NCBI GenBank assembly: GCA_036927565.1
Contig: JAYESD010000007.1
Coordinates: 889,644 to 953,643 of the forward strand
Length of the DNA: 64,000 nt
Reading direction: 5' to 3'
Origin: Tuctoria greenei
Lineage: Eukaryota > Streptophyta > Magnoliopsida > Poales > Poaceae
A program made the translations under genes and the position numbers. The notes under the pieces are model-generated. The model saw only the letters and a list, made by a program, of their open reading frames with translations. It was not told the DNA's origin and ran no database searches. Below, piece after piece: positions 41,991 through 51,918 of this stretch; the first letter of the stretch is position 1, and each line of letters begins with the position of its first letter.

Positions 41991-43708
41991 AGTCTGTTAT
42001 TATATGTGTGCTGATCATCGATAAATGCATCTCTATTAAAACTTATTTATATCAGTGCAAGGGTTTTGGAAGCCAATATTGTTTGTATTACTGAACCTGC
42101 GGCGAACTTCGAATAACAAGATCAGACACGCAGTGCTCACTTGGATCTATGTGAGAGAATTAGGATTTAGGACAAAGCATTTAACCACGAACCCGCGGAC
42201 AAGATAAGATACATAAAGAAAACCCAATATGCAATCTTTGCCCGAAGCATATATATATGTCGACGTATAGATTATTCTTATGCATGAAAGAAATAATGCT
42301 ATCTTATCGCATGTCCTGTGTGCTGGCGCATATCTAGGTCACATTCCGCCTTTCATCCCCAGCAGGTGCAATCCTTTCCAAGATTATTCAGGTTAGGTTT
42401 GAGGGAATATGCAATATGTTTTAAAAGAAAGTTATTCTCAGGCCACTAAAAACTATATTGTCGTGAAAGCCTTTTGACCTCTCTGTCTTATTGCCTCTCG
42501 AAGGAGAACTGCCAACAGCTTGTGTGTCATGCATGAAAAGGCATTACATATGAAAATCTGAATAAACACTAGTATGCAACAATTAAATAACATCACAATC
42601 ACATGAAATATTAAAAATGAAACTATGTATTATTGAAAAGAAGTGTTTCTCAGATGATGTGACATTAATTTTAGAAATAACAGAATGCAACTCGCACCAG
42701 GAAATCAGGAATAGTCTAATAGAGAGCCCTCGATCTCCCTTGACAACTGTTTGCAAGCCAGCGCACAGTACTAGAAAGGAAGCATGGTGGGTGGTGGTGG
42801 GCATGAAAGGTAGGCTAGCTAAGTGATGGAGAAGGGGGGTGCCTTGATCGGAGGTGACGACGAAGACGGAGGGCCGGGGGATCGGACGAAAGCGCGCACA
42901 TGGGGCACGCACGAAGCACGACGGCATGGCGGCCGTGGGTAGTGCGTAGCAGTAGCAGATGCGACCTTGACCATGCGTGCGTAGCGTAGACTCAGACTGC
43001 ACATGCATGCATGGGGATATGGGGATGCAGGCAGGCAGGCGCACGCACGCACGCACGCACGGCCATGCTCATCATCCATGAGGTGGCTAAGCTGAGCAGC
43101 TGTGCTGGACTTGACCGGCAGCGCGCGATTGGATGCCATGTCGGCCCGTATGATGGGCAGGAGATGCAGCGTGGCGCCCGGGATCTGCGGGGGAGCTGAG
43201 AGAGAGAAAGAAAGAGAGAGAAAGAGAGAGTCCCGAGGTAGGTGGAGTGAAGTAATGCATGGGCACGCTCGTGGCCGACACGTCCAGGCATGCGACATCG
43301 GTGCATGCCCCCGATCTCTCCCGCGCGCTCACAGTAATGCAGTCGCGCCACACGTACGCGCGCCGGCTTGGGTGTGCCCAGCAGACACCCTGGACATTGT
43401 ATCTGTCACTGAATATGCGTGGTGTCAAACAGTATAATGCCCTGTTGTTTTCAAATTGGTCTGTGTAGCCATAAATTTAGTCAAAATAACTGAAATTGGG
43501 TTCCATATAATCAAGAGACATGTAAGACCTACTGGATTCAATTCCTACCATTGTTGACCGATTATTCGTTACCGAGAACGGTGGAGAATCGAGAATATAG
43601 CTAGCTGGTCAATGTAACATGCACACCGGCATTTCTCTTATGCATTGTTGTGAAAAAAAAAGACATACGTTACAATGGCATTTCATTGTTGTGAAAAAAA
43701 AAGACATA
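41991..43708. other. Intergenic region without a recognised gene
   Basis: The first part is AT-rich. From about 42780 to 43440 it becomes GC-rich with simple repeats: (ACGC)n at 43031-43062 and a GA-rich tract at 43198-43230. Overlapping open frames on both strands in the GC-rich part have no recognisable motifs. The phrase CATTGTTGTG followed by an A-rich run and GACATAC is duplicated at 43641-43669 and 43684-43709. It could be the promoter side of an unannotated gene, but I see no exon. Confidence 0.4.
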
Positions 43709-43788
43709 CTCCTTCCGTCCTCAAATACTTATCGTCTTCTTATTCTTTTTTGTGTTAGAAGACGACAAGTATTCAAGGATGGAGGGAG
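43709..43788. mobile_element. Stowaway-type MITE, 80 bp
   Basis: Terminal inverted repeats CTCCTTCCGTCC and GGATGGAGGGAG, near-palindromic throughout (inner ATCGTCTTCT and AGAAGACGAC arms), flanked by the TA target duplication at 43707-43708 and 43789-43790. The CTCC(C/T)TCCGT start is the classic grass Stowaway (Tc1/Mariner) terminus. The copy is very short, essentially two arms with a small loop. Confidence 0.9.
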
Positions 43789-43790
43789 TA

Positions 43791-44587
43791 CCTAACTGGT
43801 GAGATAAGACAGAGCCATCAACACATATTTGTATCAAGGAACCATTGACACACAATAGCACATAAAAGACAGTCAGCCAACAACCTATCGGTTTTACCCG
43901 AAAAATGCCCGGTCTAAATTCTGATCTAACTACTGATGGTGACCCAATGATATGCATGTTAGCGGTACATTTGATTTAATTCATCCCCTACTTATTCAAC
44001 TTTCAATAACTGGGTGCTTCGCGACAACTTGTGCTCCTCTTTTCTTCCGCTGATGCTAGCACACCACCGAATTAAACTACAATGAAATTGCCTTCTTAGT
44101 TGGATCATTGACCTTGCTGCTGGCTTTTGTGTAAAATATAATGCAACCTTTTCAGGATTGATGTTGGCAACATACATATAGACTTGATCAATAAGGTGAC
44201 AAAGATGTATTGTGTATAAAACTAAGACCAGTTTTATCATCCTTTTGTGATTAGGTAGCTACTAGTACTAGGGCAGTTGGTCAACTTGGACAGCCAATTA
44301 ATCAATCAATCGGTTGCGTTCCACACAAACTTAATCAATTCAATCAACAAGCTGAATATTGAAATAAATTTGTTTGGTGCATCAGCGAGTCTTTTTCAAA
44401 TATCTTTAATTGGTTCCGTTAATAGCAGTAGAGTGTCGGAGTGGTTGTAGGTTTTAATTTCATTGTGTGGAGTAAACTAATTGGAACAATTTTAGTAAGA
44501 TACACTGCAGTCTCTTTTTCCACGTGTGTATCTCCAATCATATGCGCTCATCATCTATTTTATTTATATTCAGGTGTGTATAGGTAG
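43791..44587. other. AT-rich intergenic sequence
   Basis: No open frame above about 80 codons and no recognisable element. GGTAG at 44583-44587 directly precedes the LARD-like element and would be its target-site copy on this side. Confidence 0.4.
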
Positions 44588-45054
44588 TGATGGAAAAAAC
44601 AGTGTTGAGGATCAATATATAGCCACTAATCAATTCGGGTTAAGGTAATCTAAGATGTGAATTGACTGATTAACACGCACCTTTGCTAATACCTCTAGAT
44701 GACATCGATCTCCATGTGTATGATGAAGCTGCAAGGGAAGAACTTGACGGTGAGGTCCTGCGGATGATGAAGACAGAGTCATGGCGGCGGTAAAGCCTTG
44801 GAGCACCTTCCCCCCACTTCCCATTTGAGTAGATCGGTTTCCTTAGGGTTTTGAGGCTATTAGGCTTAATCAGATCCCGCAATCTATTAAGCACCTAATG
44901 ACCTCCTTATATAGGCTGGTGGACGTGGGAGGGGGCCTCCAACCGAATCTGGTTAGTGTGTCTCCGATCAGGACACGTGGGGAGCAGAGTTAGTTGAGTT
45001 TGTTATGGAGTAACAAACTCCTAATCTATTTAATCAACGTGATCAATACTAACA
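44588..45054 (-). repeat. LARD-like element, 3' LTR (467 bp)
   Basis: Minus-strand TGTTAG...CCATCA with a TATA box (CCTATATAAGG, 44905-44915). The purine-rich AAGGGAGAGAA directly upstream (45055-45065) is the polypurine tract. Confidence 0.75.
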
Positions 45055-45065
45055 TTCTCTCCCTT
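45055..45065 (-). promoter_or_regulatory. Polypurine tract of the LARD-like element
   Basis: AAGGGAGAGAA on the minus strand, immediately before the LTR start TGTTAG. It fixes the orientation of the element. The gypsy insertion lies only 34 bp from the LTR. Confidence 0.65.
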
Positions 45066-45231
45066 GATCACGGAACTAAGTAACTTAGTGTCGGTACCCT
45101 AAAAACCGTACACCCCCTGAGATTACAAAGATCTCGAGGGAAGGACGACTACTTGAATTGAAGACCCTCGGAGGCCCACTTGTCAGACATGACCGGACCT
45201 GCTTCTCCAACATGATTAATCCCTAGGTCGC

Positions 45232-45402
45232 CACGTGTACTGCCGAACCGGAGCTACCGCCCACAAGGGGGAAGCTCCAGACCAAGTACCGAAATGGCAC
45301 CTCCGGACTTAACCCCTGACCAAGAGAAGCTCCGGACCTGACACGTGTCAGGTAGCCCCGGAGCTTCCTGCTTCCCACAGCAAGCTCCGGAGCTACCACG
45401 TG
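45232..45402 (+). promoter_or_regulatory. Three CACGTG (G-box/ABRE) elements in LTR U3
   Basis: CACGTG at 45232-45237, 45342-45347 and 45397-45402. The middle one lies in a perfect 16-bp palindrome, CCTGACACGTGTCAGG (45337-45352). CACGTG cores bind plant bZIP and bHLH factors, so stress- or hormone-responsive LTR activity is plausible but untested. All three recur in the 3' LTR, offset by 11,982 bp. Confidence 0.55.
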
Positions 45403-45667
45403 TCTAAACGTCGGAGCTTGCAGCCTCTAACCTCCGGAAGACCTTGTAACGGCTCCGGATCTTCAAAGGAGAGCCAATGACTTCAAGACCCGTTTAAATG
45501 TCATTAATGCCATATTAATGACACTTAAACGGACGATCTTAACACCTGTAACGGCACTGTCGGAGCCTGTTACAGGATCATTAACAACAATTAATCGTGT
45601 ATCAATACTAGCAACCGCCGGGGCCACATGTCGGGCCAGGCCAGTTTGTAACGGTCTGTCTTTGTAC

Positions 45668-45676
45668 TATAAAAGG
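45668..45676 (+). promoter_or_regulatory. TATA box of the gypsy LTR
   Basis: TATAAAAGG, with transcription expected about 30 bp downstream, near the GTCGATACAGACAGG stretch. Confidence 0.7.
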
Positions 45677-45921
45677 ACAGGCCGTCGATACAGACAGGGG
45701 GGAACACAGACGTGGAAATCATGCGTGATAAGCTAATACAACACCAACACACCCATGAAGTAGGGTATTACGCTCAGGCGGCCCGAACCACGTAAATCCT
45801 AGTGTCTCCCGTGTTAAATCGCGATTCACCTTCTTGAGTCTCCGCGCGCCCACACCGAACCACAAACTCCTTCAACACTTTAGCAGTGTCAGGAGATCTG
45901 CCGACTCCAACAGTCGACAGT

Positions 45922-45939
45922 TGGCGCGCCAGGTAGGGG
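45922..45939 (+). promoter_or_regulatory. Gypsy primer-binding site
   Basis: TGGCGCGCCAGGTAGGGG, two bases after the 5' LTR. It begins with the TGG needed to pair with a tRNA CCA end and is not the initiator-Met type. I have not identified the matching tRNA. Confidence 0.65.
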
Positions 45940-45957
45940 CGCCTCAGATTTTCGAGA

Positions 45958-48375
45958 ATGGTGAACTCCGCGACTGGATCATCCAACGGCCAACCTGCTG
46001 CTCAAGCTGTTGGGGGCAATCCCTCCAACAGGCAGCCACCAGCAGGAGCCTCGACACCAGCAGGAGCCACTCTCCCACCACCACCATCTTCTCAGGCAAA
46101 TCGTGCTGGACAACGTGATGGTGCGCCGGCGTCACTGACTGCGTCGGCAAGTCATGACAACCCGGAACACGCGCTCCATGAAGCGCGTGCTCTTCTCCAA
46201 CGACCATCACCTCCAGACGCATCTCAAGATGCAATGGAGCAGTGGAGGGCCAATGTGGAGCATTTGGTCGCAGCAGCGGCCAAACGCCTCAACAACCAGG
46301 GTCCTCCTCCTTCGGGACGAGCCCCGTCGCAGCGACAGACTTTGTCTGGAAGACTTGGTCCGCACGTCTCCAACAACAGGAGACGGTCTGCGTCACAGCA
46401 AGTAACATCGTTGCCCTCTGGGGCACGACGTACCCATACGGTATCCAGACTTTCGACTCATGACCTCCGGGCGGAGCTTGATTGCCGATACCGCCAACAG
46501 GATGGCCGTGTCCATATCGAGCGTGCTCGTGAAAGACGGGAAGCTCAGGACCTTTCTACTCTGGAAGGAGTAGGAGGAGGCTGTTCAGCCCTAGCCATGC
46601 ACCTGCGCATGGTTAGATGGCCACAGAAGTTCCGGCCACACCTGCCGGAAAAATTCGACGGGACTGTCAACCCCGCTGAATTCCTTCAGATATATTCCAC
46701 TGCAATCTTGGCAGCTGGAGGAAACGAGGCTGTAATGGCCAATTACTTTCCAGTGGCCTTAACCGGGACCGCCAGGTCCTGGTTTATGAGCCTTCCACCC
46801 AACTCTATCAACAGTTGGGAGGAGGTGTGCCGTCAGTTCACTGCCAACTTCGGAAGTTCATACACCCGACCAGGCACTGAACTGGACCTTTTTGCGGTCG
46901 TGCAAAAAGGGGGAGAATCTTTGCGGTCCTTCATCCAGAGGTTCTCTCAGGTACGCAACACAATCCCTTCTATCTCAAGCGCTTCTGTCATTGTGGCATT
47001 CAGACAGGGCGTACGGGACAAGAAGATGTTGGAGAAGCCGGCGATCAAAGAGATCACCAGCGTCACGGAACTCTTCAGCATGGCAGACAAATGTGCCAGT
47101 GCTGCGGAGGGCCGTGAAATGCACTCCAAACCAGCCTCGGAGGATCACAAGAAATCCTCCAAAGAAGAAGCCGCTACCTCCGAGGGTGGCAAGAAGAAAA
47201 AGAAGACCCACGGCAAGAAGAAGCCGTCGGCCGGTACATCCAACGTTGCAGCTGCTGCAACTCCTGGTGGCCGGGGGCCGCGCCCCGAGAAGCGACCTCG
47301 ACCGTCTTCCGAAGACGGTGGCAAACCCAAAGTGTGGTGTCCCATTCACAAAACGGGCAGCCACGGTTTGGAAGACTGCCGAGAGGTCCAAAACCTTGCC
47401 GAGCGATACAGCAAGCGCCGGGAAGGGTCTCCTTTCCGACAGAGGGAAGGAAAACAGAAGGTCGACGAAGCTCCGGCTGAAGAGGAGTTAGGGTTTCAGG
47501 ATCCCAAAAAAGTCATGAAGGCCGTCTACACCTCCGTCGACGACGACTCTGATGTCTCTGACAACGAGCGTCGGAAAACCACGAACACCATTTTTGGTGG
47601 ATCATGGGACATCACCTCCCGTCGCGTCATCAAGACTATGCGGCGGGATATGGCTGCTGTAGCTCCTATAGCTAGACTGGAGCCACATCGAAAGTGGATA
47701 GACACATCCATCACTTTTGATGCTTCGGACTGTCCTCAAAGCATGGTCGGAGCTGGACAGTTACCTTTGATGGTATCTCCCACCATCAATAACATCCAGC
47801 TCCATCATGTTATGGTGGACGGAGGTTCGGGGCTGAACCTCATAAGCTTTGAAGCTTTTACCAAGCTTCAGCTCCGGCCTTCGGATCTCCAGCCCTCTCG
47901 ACCTTTCTCCGGAGTAGGTCCGGGGGCCATTACTCCACTCGGAGCTATAACTCTCCCCGTTACCTTCGGGACACGGGAGAAGTATCGCACCGAGAAGTTG
48001 GTCTTCGACGTCGCTCAGATCAACTTAACATTCAACGCCATCTTGGGTAGATCTGCCCTATACAAATTTATGGAAGCTGCCCATTATGGATACCTGGTGT
48101 TGAAGATGCCTACACCAGTAGGCGTTCTCCGAATCCACGGAGATCGCACTACCGGAGTAACTACTCTGGAGGAGCTCCATGCACTCACCACGGTGCAAGA
48201 AGAGGACTCCAGACAGGAGCAAGCTCCGAAACCCCCGAGCATTCGTCAACGAGGCTCAACCTCTGCACCCCGTGTGCAGCCAAGCGGCGACACCGACATT
48301 CCCGTCAAGGTCGTCCAAATTGGTTCCGATACCGCTCAAACCACCCGTATATCGGGAGGGTTGAACGACAAATAG
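45958..48375 (+). CDS. gag-pro: Gag-protease of the gypsy element
   Basis: 805-aa frame from ATG 45958. The N-terminal third is low-complexity, Pro/Ala/Gln-rich. The gag core lies around residues 215-390 (LPEKFDGTVNPAEFLQIY, WFMSLPPNSINSWEEV, LRSFIQRFSQVRNTIP). A Lys-rich tract and a zinc-binding-like WCPIHKTGSHGLEDC near residue 460 follow. The aspartic protease lies near residue 620 with VMVDGGSGLNLI, the form usual in Tat elements. The frame ends at a TAG (48373-48375) and the pol frame follows directly in the same phase. Confidence 0.9.
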   Translation: MVNSATGSSNGQPAAQAVGGNPSNRQPPAGASTPAGATLPPPPSSQANRAGQRDGAPASLTASASHDNPEHALHEARALLQRPSPPDASQDAMEQWRANVEHLVAAAAKRLNNQGPPPSGRAPSQRQTLSGRLGPHVSNNRRRSASQQVTSLPSGARRTHTVSRLSTHDLRAELDCRYRQQDGRVHIERARERREAQDLSTLEGVGGGCSALAMHLRMVRWPQKFRPHLPEKFDGTVNPAEFLQIYSTAILAAGGNEAVMANYFPVALTGTARSWFMSLPPNSINSWEEVCRQFTANFGSSYTRPGTELDLFAVVQKGGESLRSFIQRFSQVRNTIPSISSASVIVAFRQGVRDKKMLEKPAIKEITSVTELFSMADKCASAAEGREMHSKPASEDHKKSSKEEAATSEGGKKKKKTHGKKKPSAGTSNVAAAATPGGRGPRPEKRPRPSSEDGGKPKVWCPIHKTGSHGLEDCREVQNLAERYSKRREGSPFRQREGKQKVDEAPAEEELGFQDPKKVMKAVYTSVDDDSDVSDNERRKTTNTIFGGSWDITSRRVIKTMRRDMAAVAPIARLEPHRKWIDTSITFDASDCPQSMVGAGQLPLMVSPTINNIQLHHVMVDGGSGLNLISFEAFTKLQLRPSDLQPSRPFSGVGPGAITPLGAITLPVTFGTREKYRTEKLVFDVAQINLTFNAILGRSALYKFMEAAHYGYLVLKMPTPVGVLRIHGDRTTGVTTLEELHALTTVQEEDSRQEQAPKPPSIRQRGSTSAPRVQPSGDTDIPVKVVQIGSDTAQTTRISGGLNDK

Positions 48376-51300
48376 GAACTCGCGCTCATCACTTTCCTCC
48401 GGGCTAATGTTGACGTGTTTGCCTGGCAACCGTCACAAATGCCTGGGATCCCCAGGGAAGTGATTGAGCATAATCTGAAGATTTACCCCGATGCTCGGCC
48501 TGTGCATCAGAAGCCTCAGAAGCAATCCGTAGAGCGGCAGAACTTCATCCGACAAGAAGTGAAGAAGCTGTTCGAAGCCGGATTCATCCGAGAAGTCTTC
48601 CATCCAAAATGGCTGGCGAACCCAGTCGTTGTGCCCAAGGCCGGCGGGAAGCTTCCGATGTGCATCTACTACACCACGCTGAATAAGGCATGTCCAAAAG
48701 ATCCATTCCCACTACCTAGAATAGATCAGATAGTGGATTCCACCTCCGGGTGTGAATTACTGTGTTTCCTAGATGCATATTCTGGGTATCATCAAATCAG
48801 GATGTCTAGGGAGGATGAAGAGCATACTTCATTCATCACAGTAGATGGATTGTATTGTTACACAACCATGCCATTTGGCCTCAAGAATGCAACTTCAACT
48901 TTTGTACGAGCTATGTACAAAACTTTTGAAGAACTCATCAGAGACATAGTGGAAGTGTACGTCGATGACATCGTGGTCAAGGTCAAGAACAAGGAGTCCC
49001 TCTTGGACACCTTGCAGGCTGTCTTCGATAAGCTGCGGGCCACCCGCACGAAGCTAAACCCAGACAAGTGTGTCTTCGGGTTTAGCTCCGGAAAACTTCT
49101 TGGTTTCCTGGTAAGTCACCGGGGCATAGAGGCTAATCCAGCGAAGATAAAAGCCATTGAAGACATGCGGCCACCAACCCGCATCAAAGACGTCCAAAAG
49201 TTAACTGGGTGTCTAGCAGCCCTCAGCCGGTTAATATCAAGACTGGCGGAACGGGCACTTCCCTTCTTCAAGTTGTTGAGGAAGTACGGACCATTCCAAT
49301 GGTCCGAAGAAGCAGAGAAGGCGTTCCAGGAGCTGAAACAGTTCCTCACCACCCTACCAATTCTGGTAGCTCCAAACCCTGGTGAGCCTTTGTTGCTTTA
49401 CATTTCAGCTACTGACGAAGTTGTCAGTATGGTTCTGGTTGTGGAGAGACCAGAACTACCCCATACTCAGGAATCCAAACCCCTTCAGGAGGGTCCGGAG
49501 GTCCCTGAAAGCGAGTCTGGGTCCCAGCTCCCAGACTCAAATCCACAAGAAGTCACTTCAGAAGACCCAGACCCCTCCGAGAGGGTCCAGGTCATTTCTG
49601 AAGAAGCTCCGGGTTCCTCCAGCCAAAACCCGGAGGTCCCCGAAGAGAATCTGGACTCCTCTGACAGGGTCCGGATCAATAGAGAGGAAGCTTCGGACCC
49701 CTCCGGGAGGGTCTGGACCATTCAACGCCCGGTATACTTCATCAGTGAAGTATTACATGATGCCAAGACTCGATACCTAGAGGTGCATAAGCTGCTTTAT
49801 GCAGTTCTTATTGCCTCCAGGAAGCTCCGACACTACTTCCAAGCTCACAAAGTCTCGGTGGTGACTTCCTATCCACTTCGAGCGATCTTGCATAATCCCA
49901 ATTCAACTGGGAATATTGCAAAGTGGGCAGCGGAATTGGCTGAGCTCGATCTCGAATTCATTTCGAGACAAGCAATCAAGAGTCAAGCGTTGGCAGATTT
50001 CGTGGCGGAATGGACTCCCTCTCCATCAAACCCTGGGGGCCCCAGCGAGCAGAAGACGGAACATCAAGTTCCAACCTTCACCGAGCCTCACTGGACCCTT
50101 TACTTTGATGGCTCCATGCAGAAGCAGGGGGCCGGAGCTGGAATCCTTCTCCTTGCACCGACTGGGGAGAAGGTAAAATACATGGTACACCTTGACTTCA
50201 AGGCAACCAACAACATGGCGGAGTATGAAGCACTCATCTACGGGCTAAAGGTGGCACTGTCATACGGTGTCAAGCAACTGCTGGTCAAAGGAGATTCACA
50301 GCTCATCATTAAGCAGGTGAAGGGTGAATGCTCCTGCAATAATCTCCAGCTAGCTGCTTACCTCCTTGAAGTCCAGAGGCTTCAGAAGGACTTTGAAGTC
50401 CTAGACCTCCACCATGTTCAGCGTGCCCACAACGCTGAAGCTGACGAACTCTCGACCAAAGCGTCAACCGGAGCTCCGGCTCCTGACAGAATCTTTGTCC
50501 GGAGGTTGTCAAAACCCACAGTTCAGCCTACCGAACTGAACGAAGGGGGCGAGATCAGCATCCCAAAGCTGACGGTCCCGATGGCCCTGTTACCATGGCA
50601 GCCATCAAGGGTCGTAGGTGCTGCTGGAAGCTCCGAGCAACCCAGCACGCAAGACTCAAATGCTCATGTCCGTTCCGATGCATGGATCTCGGAGATCCGG
50701 AACTACTTGAAAGACAACATCCTTCCTGACGATGATGTATCCGCTGACCGGGTAGTCAGATTGGCTAAAAGATACACACTGGTAGAAGGGGATCTCTACC
50801 GGCGCGGTGCCAACGGCATCCTAATGTGGTGCATCACAAGGGAAGAAGGTTGCGAGCTTCTCGCAGAAATCCATGGAGGCGAGTGTGGGAACCACGCATC
50901 TTCCCGCACGCTGGTCGGAAAAGCCTTTCGGCATGGCTTCTACTGGCCTACAGCGCTCCAGGATGCCACTGAGCTAGTGAAGAAATGCGAAGCATGCCAA
51001 TTTCATGCAAAGCAAATTCATACACCTGCTCACCCCTTACAAATGATACCTCCTACATGGCCCTTCGCTGTGTGGGGGATGGACATCTTGGGACCCTTCC
51101 CAAGAGCCGTCGGAGGTTACAAGTTCCTGTACGTCGCCATTGACAAATTCACCAAGTGGCCGAAAGCAACTCCAGTTGTGATGATCAACAAGCAATCTGC
51201 TATCAACTTTCTGCAGTCCATTGTAAGCAGATTCGGAGTCCCAAACAAGATCATCACTGATAATGGGACTCAATTCACAAGCTCCGCATTCCAAGGGTAT

Positions 51301-51918
51301 TGCGAAGACCTCGGCATACAGGTTTGCTACGCTTCCGTAGCTCATCCCGCCAGCAATGGCCAAGCCGAGAGAGCAAATGCAGAAATCCTTAAAGGACTCA
51401 AAACGCGCACCTATGAGCGCTTGAAAAAGCACGGAGCCAATTGGATCGAAGAGCTTCCGCCCACTTTATGGGCCAACAGGACTTCTCCAAACCGGTCAAC
51501 CGGAGAAACACCCTTCTTTCTGGTGTACGGGGCTGAAGCAATCCTTCCTACGGAAATCACCTTGGGTTCGCTCCGGGTCCGGACCTTCGACGAAGCCGCG
51601 CAGGACCAGCTCCGGCGTGAAGACCTAGACCTCCTCGAGGAGGGAAGGTGCCAAGCAGCTGTCCGGAATGCCCGATATCGCCAAGCTCTACGGCGTTATC
51701 ACCAGCGGCATGTACACAACCGACAGCTTGAGGAAGGCGATCTGGTGTTACGGAGAATACTATCCAGGGAAGGGTTAAACAAACTCTCCCCCGGTTGGGA
51801 GGGGCCCTTTCGAGTGATCAAAGTATACCGTCCCGGAAGCGTTCGCTTGGCTACTGAGGATAGGACACTTCTCCCGAATCCTTGGAACATCGAGCACCTC
51901 CGTAAGTTCTACACTTAA
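48376..51918 (+). CDS. pol: Pol (reverse transcriptase, RNase H, archaeal-type RNase H, integrase) of the gypsy element
   Basis: Open to 51918 in the same phase as gag, with no ATG near the start (positions below count from 48415), so expression needs read-through of the TAG. Reverse transcriptase: NKACPKDPFPLPRID, FLDAYSGYHQI (about 118) and YVDDIVVK (182-185). The first RNase H is interrupted by an acidic repeat-rich insert (about 350-440) before RPVYFISEVLHDAKTRY. The second, archaeal-type RNase H starts at YFDGSMQKQGAGAG (about 562). Integrase has the HHCC zinc region (HGGECGNH ... CEACQ) and the DDE core: WGMDILGPF, ITDNGTQF, NGQAERANAE. It ends PNPWNIEHLRKFYT. Key catalytic residues all appear kept. 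A Tyr replaces the usual Asp in MCIYYTTLN. Confidence 0.92.
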   Translation, partial: ELALITFLRANVDVFAWQPSQMPGIPREVIEHNLKIYPDARPVHQKPQKQSVERQNFIRQEVKKLFEAGFIREVFHPKWLANPVVVPKAGGKLPMCIYYTTLNKACPKDPFPLPRIDQIVDSTSGCELLCFLDAYSGYHQIRMSREDEEHTSFITVDGLYCYTTMPFGLKNATSTFVRAMYKTFEELIRDIVEVYVDDIVVKVKNKESLLDTLQAVFDKLRATRTKLNPDKCVFGFSSGKLLGFLVSHRGIEANPAKIKAIEDMRPPTRIKDVQKLTGCLAALSRLISRLAERALPFFKLLRKYGPFQWSEEAEKAFQELKQFLTTLPILVAPNPGEPLLLYISATDEVVSMVLVVERPELPHTQESKPLQEGPEVPESESGSQLPDSNPQEVTSEDPDPSERVQVISEEAPGSSSQNPEVPEENLDSSDRVRINREEASDPSGRVWTIQRPVYFISEVLHDAKTRYLEVHKLLYAVLIASRKLRHYFQAHKVSVVTSYPLRAILHNPNSTGNIAKWAAELAELDLEFISRQAIKSQALADFVAEWTPSPSNPGGPSEQKTEHQVPTFTEPHWTLYFDGSMQKQGAGAGILLLAPTGEKVKYMVHLDFKATNNMAEYEALIYGLKVALSYGVKQLLVKGDSQLIIKQVKGECSCNNLQLAAYLLEVQRLQKDFEVLDLHHVQRAHNAEADELSTKASTGAPAPDRIFVRRLSKPTVQPTELNEGGEISIPKLTVPMALLPWQPSRVVGAAGSSEQPSTQDSNAHVRSDAWISEIRNYLKDNILPDDDVSADRVVRLAKRYTLVEGDLYRRGANGILMWCITREEGCELLAEIHGGECGNHASSRTLVGKAFRHGFYWPTALQDATELVKKCEACQFHAKQIHTPAHPLQMIPPTWPFAVWGMDILGPFPRAVGGYKFLYVAIDKFTKWPKATPVVMINKQSAINFLQSIVSRFGVPNKIITDNGTQFTSSAFQGYCEDLGIQVCYASVAHPASNGQAERANAEILKGLKTRTYERLKKHGANWIEELPPTLWANRTSPNRSTGETPFFLVYGAEAILPTEITLGSLRVRTFDEAAQDQLRREDLDLLEEGRCQAAVRNARYRQALRRYHQRHVHNRQLEEGDLVLRRILSREGLNKLSPGWEGPFRVIKVYRPGSVRLATEDRTLLPNPWNIEHLRKFYT

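Larger units (their letters stand above)
45089..45919 (+). repeat. Gypsy 5' LTR
   Basis: 831 bp. U3 carries many CTCCGG/CCGGAG phrases, three CACGTG boxes and a TATA box at 45668. It is one of three LTRs of this family in the window; the third is the solo LTR at 3605-4459. Confidence 0.95.

Noticed and set aside
42583..43437. Overlapping frames of 110-160 codons on both strands in a GC-rich region
   Set aside because: No motif, no splice pattern and simple repeats within; frames are open by composition. I cannot support a gene.
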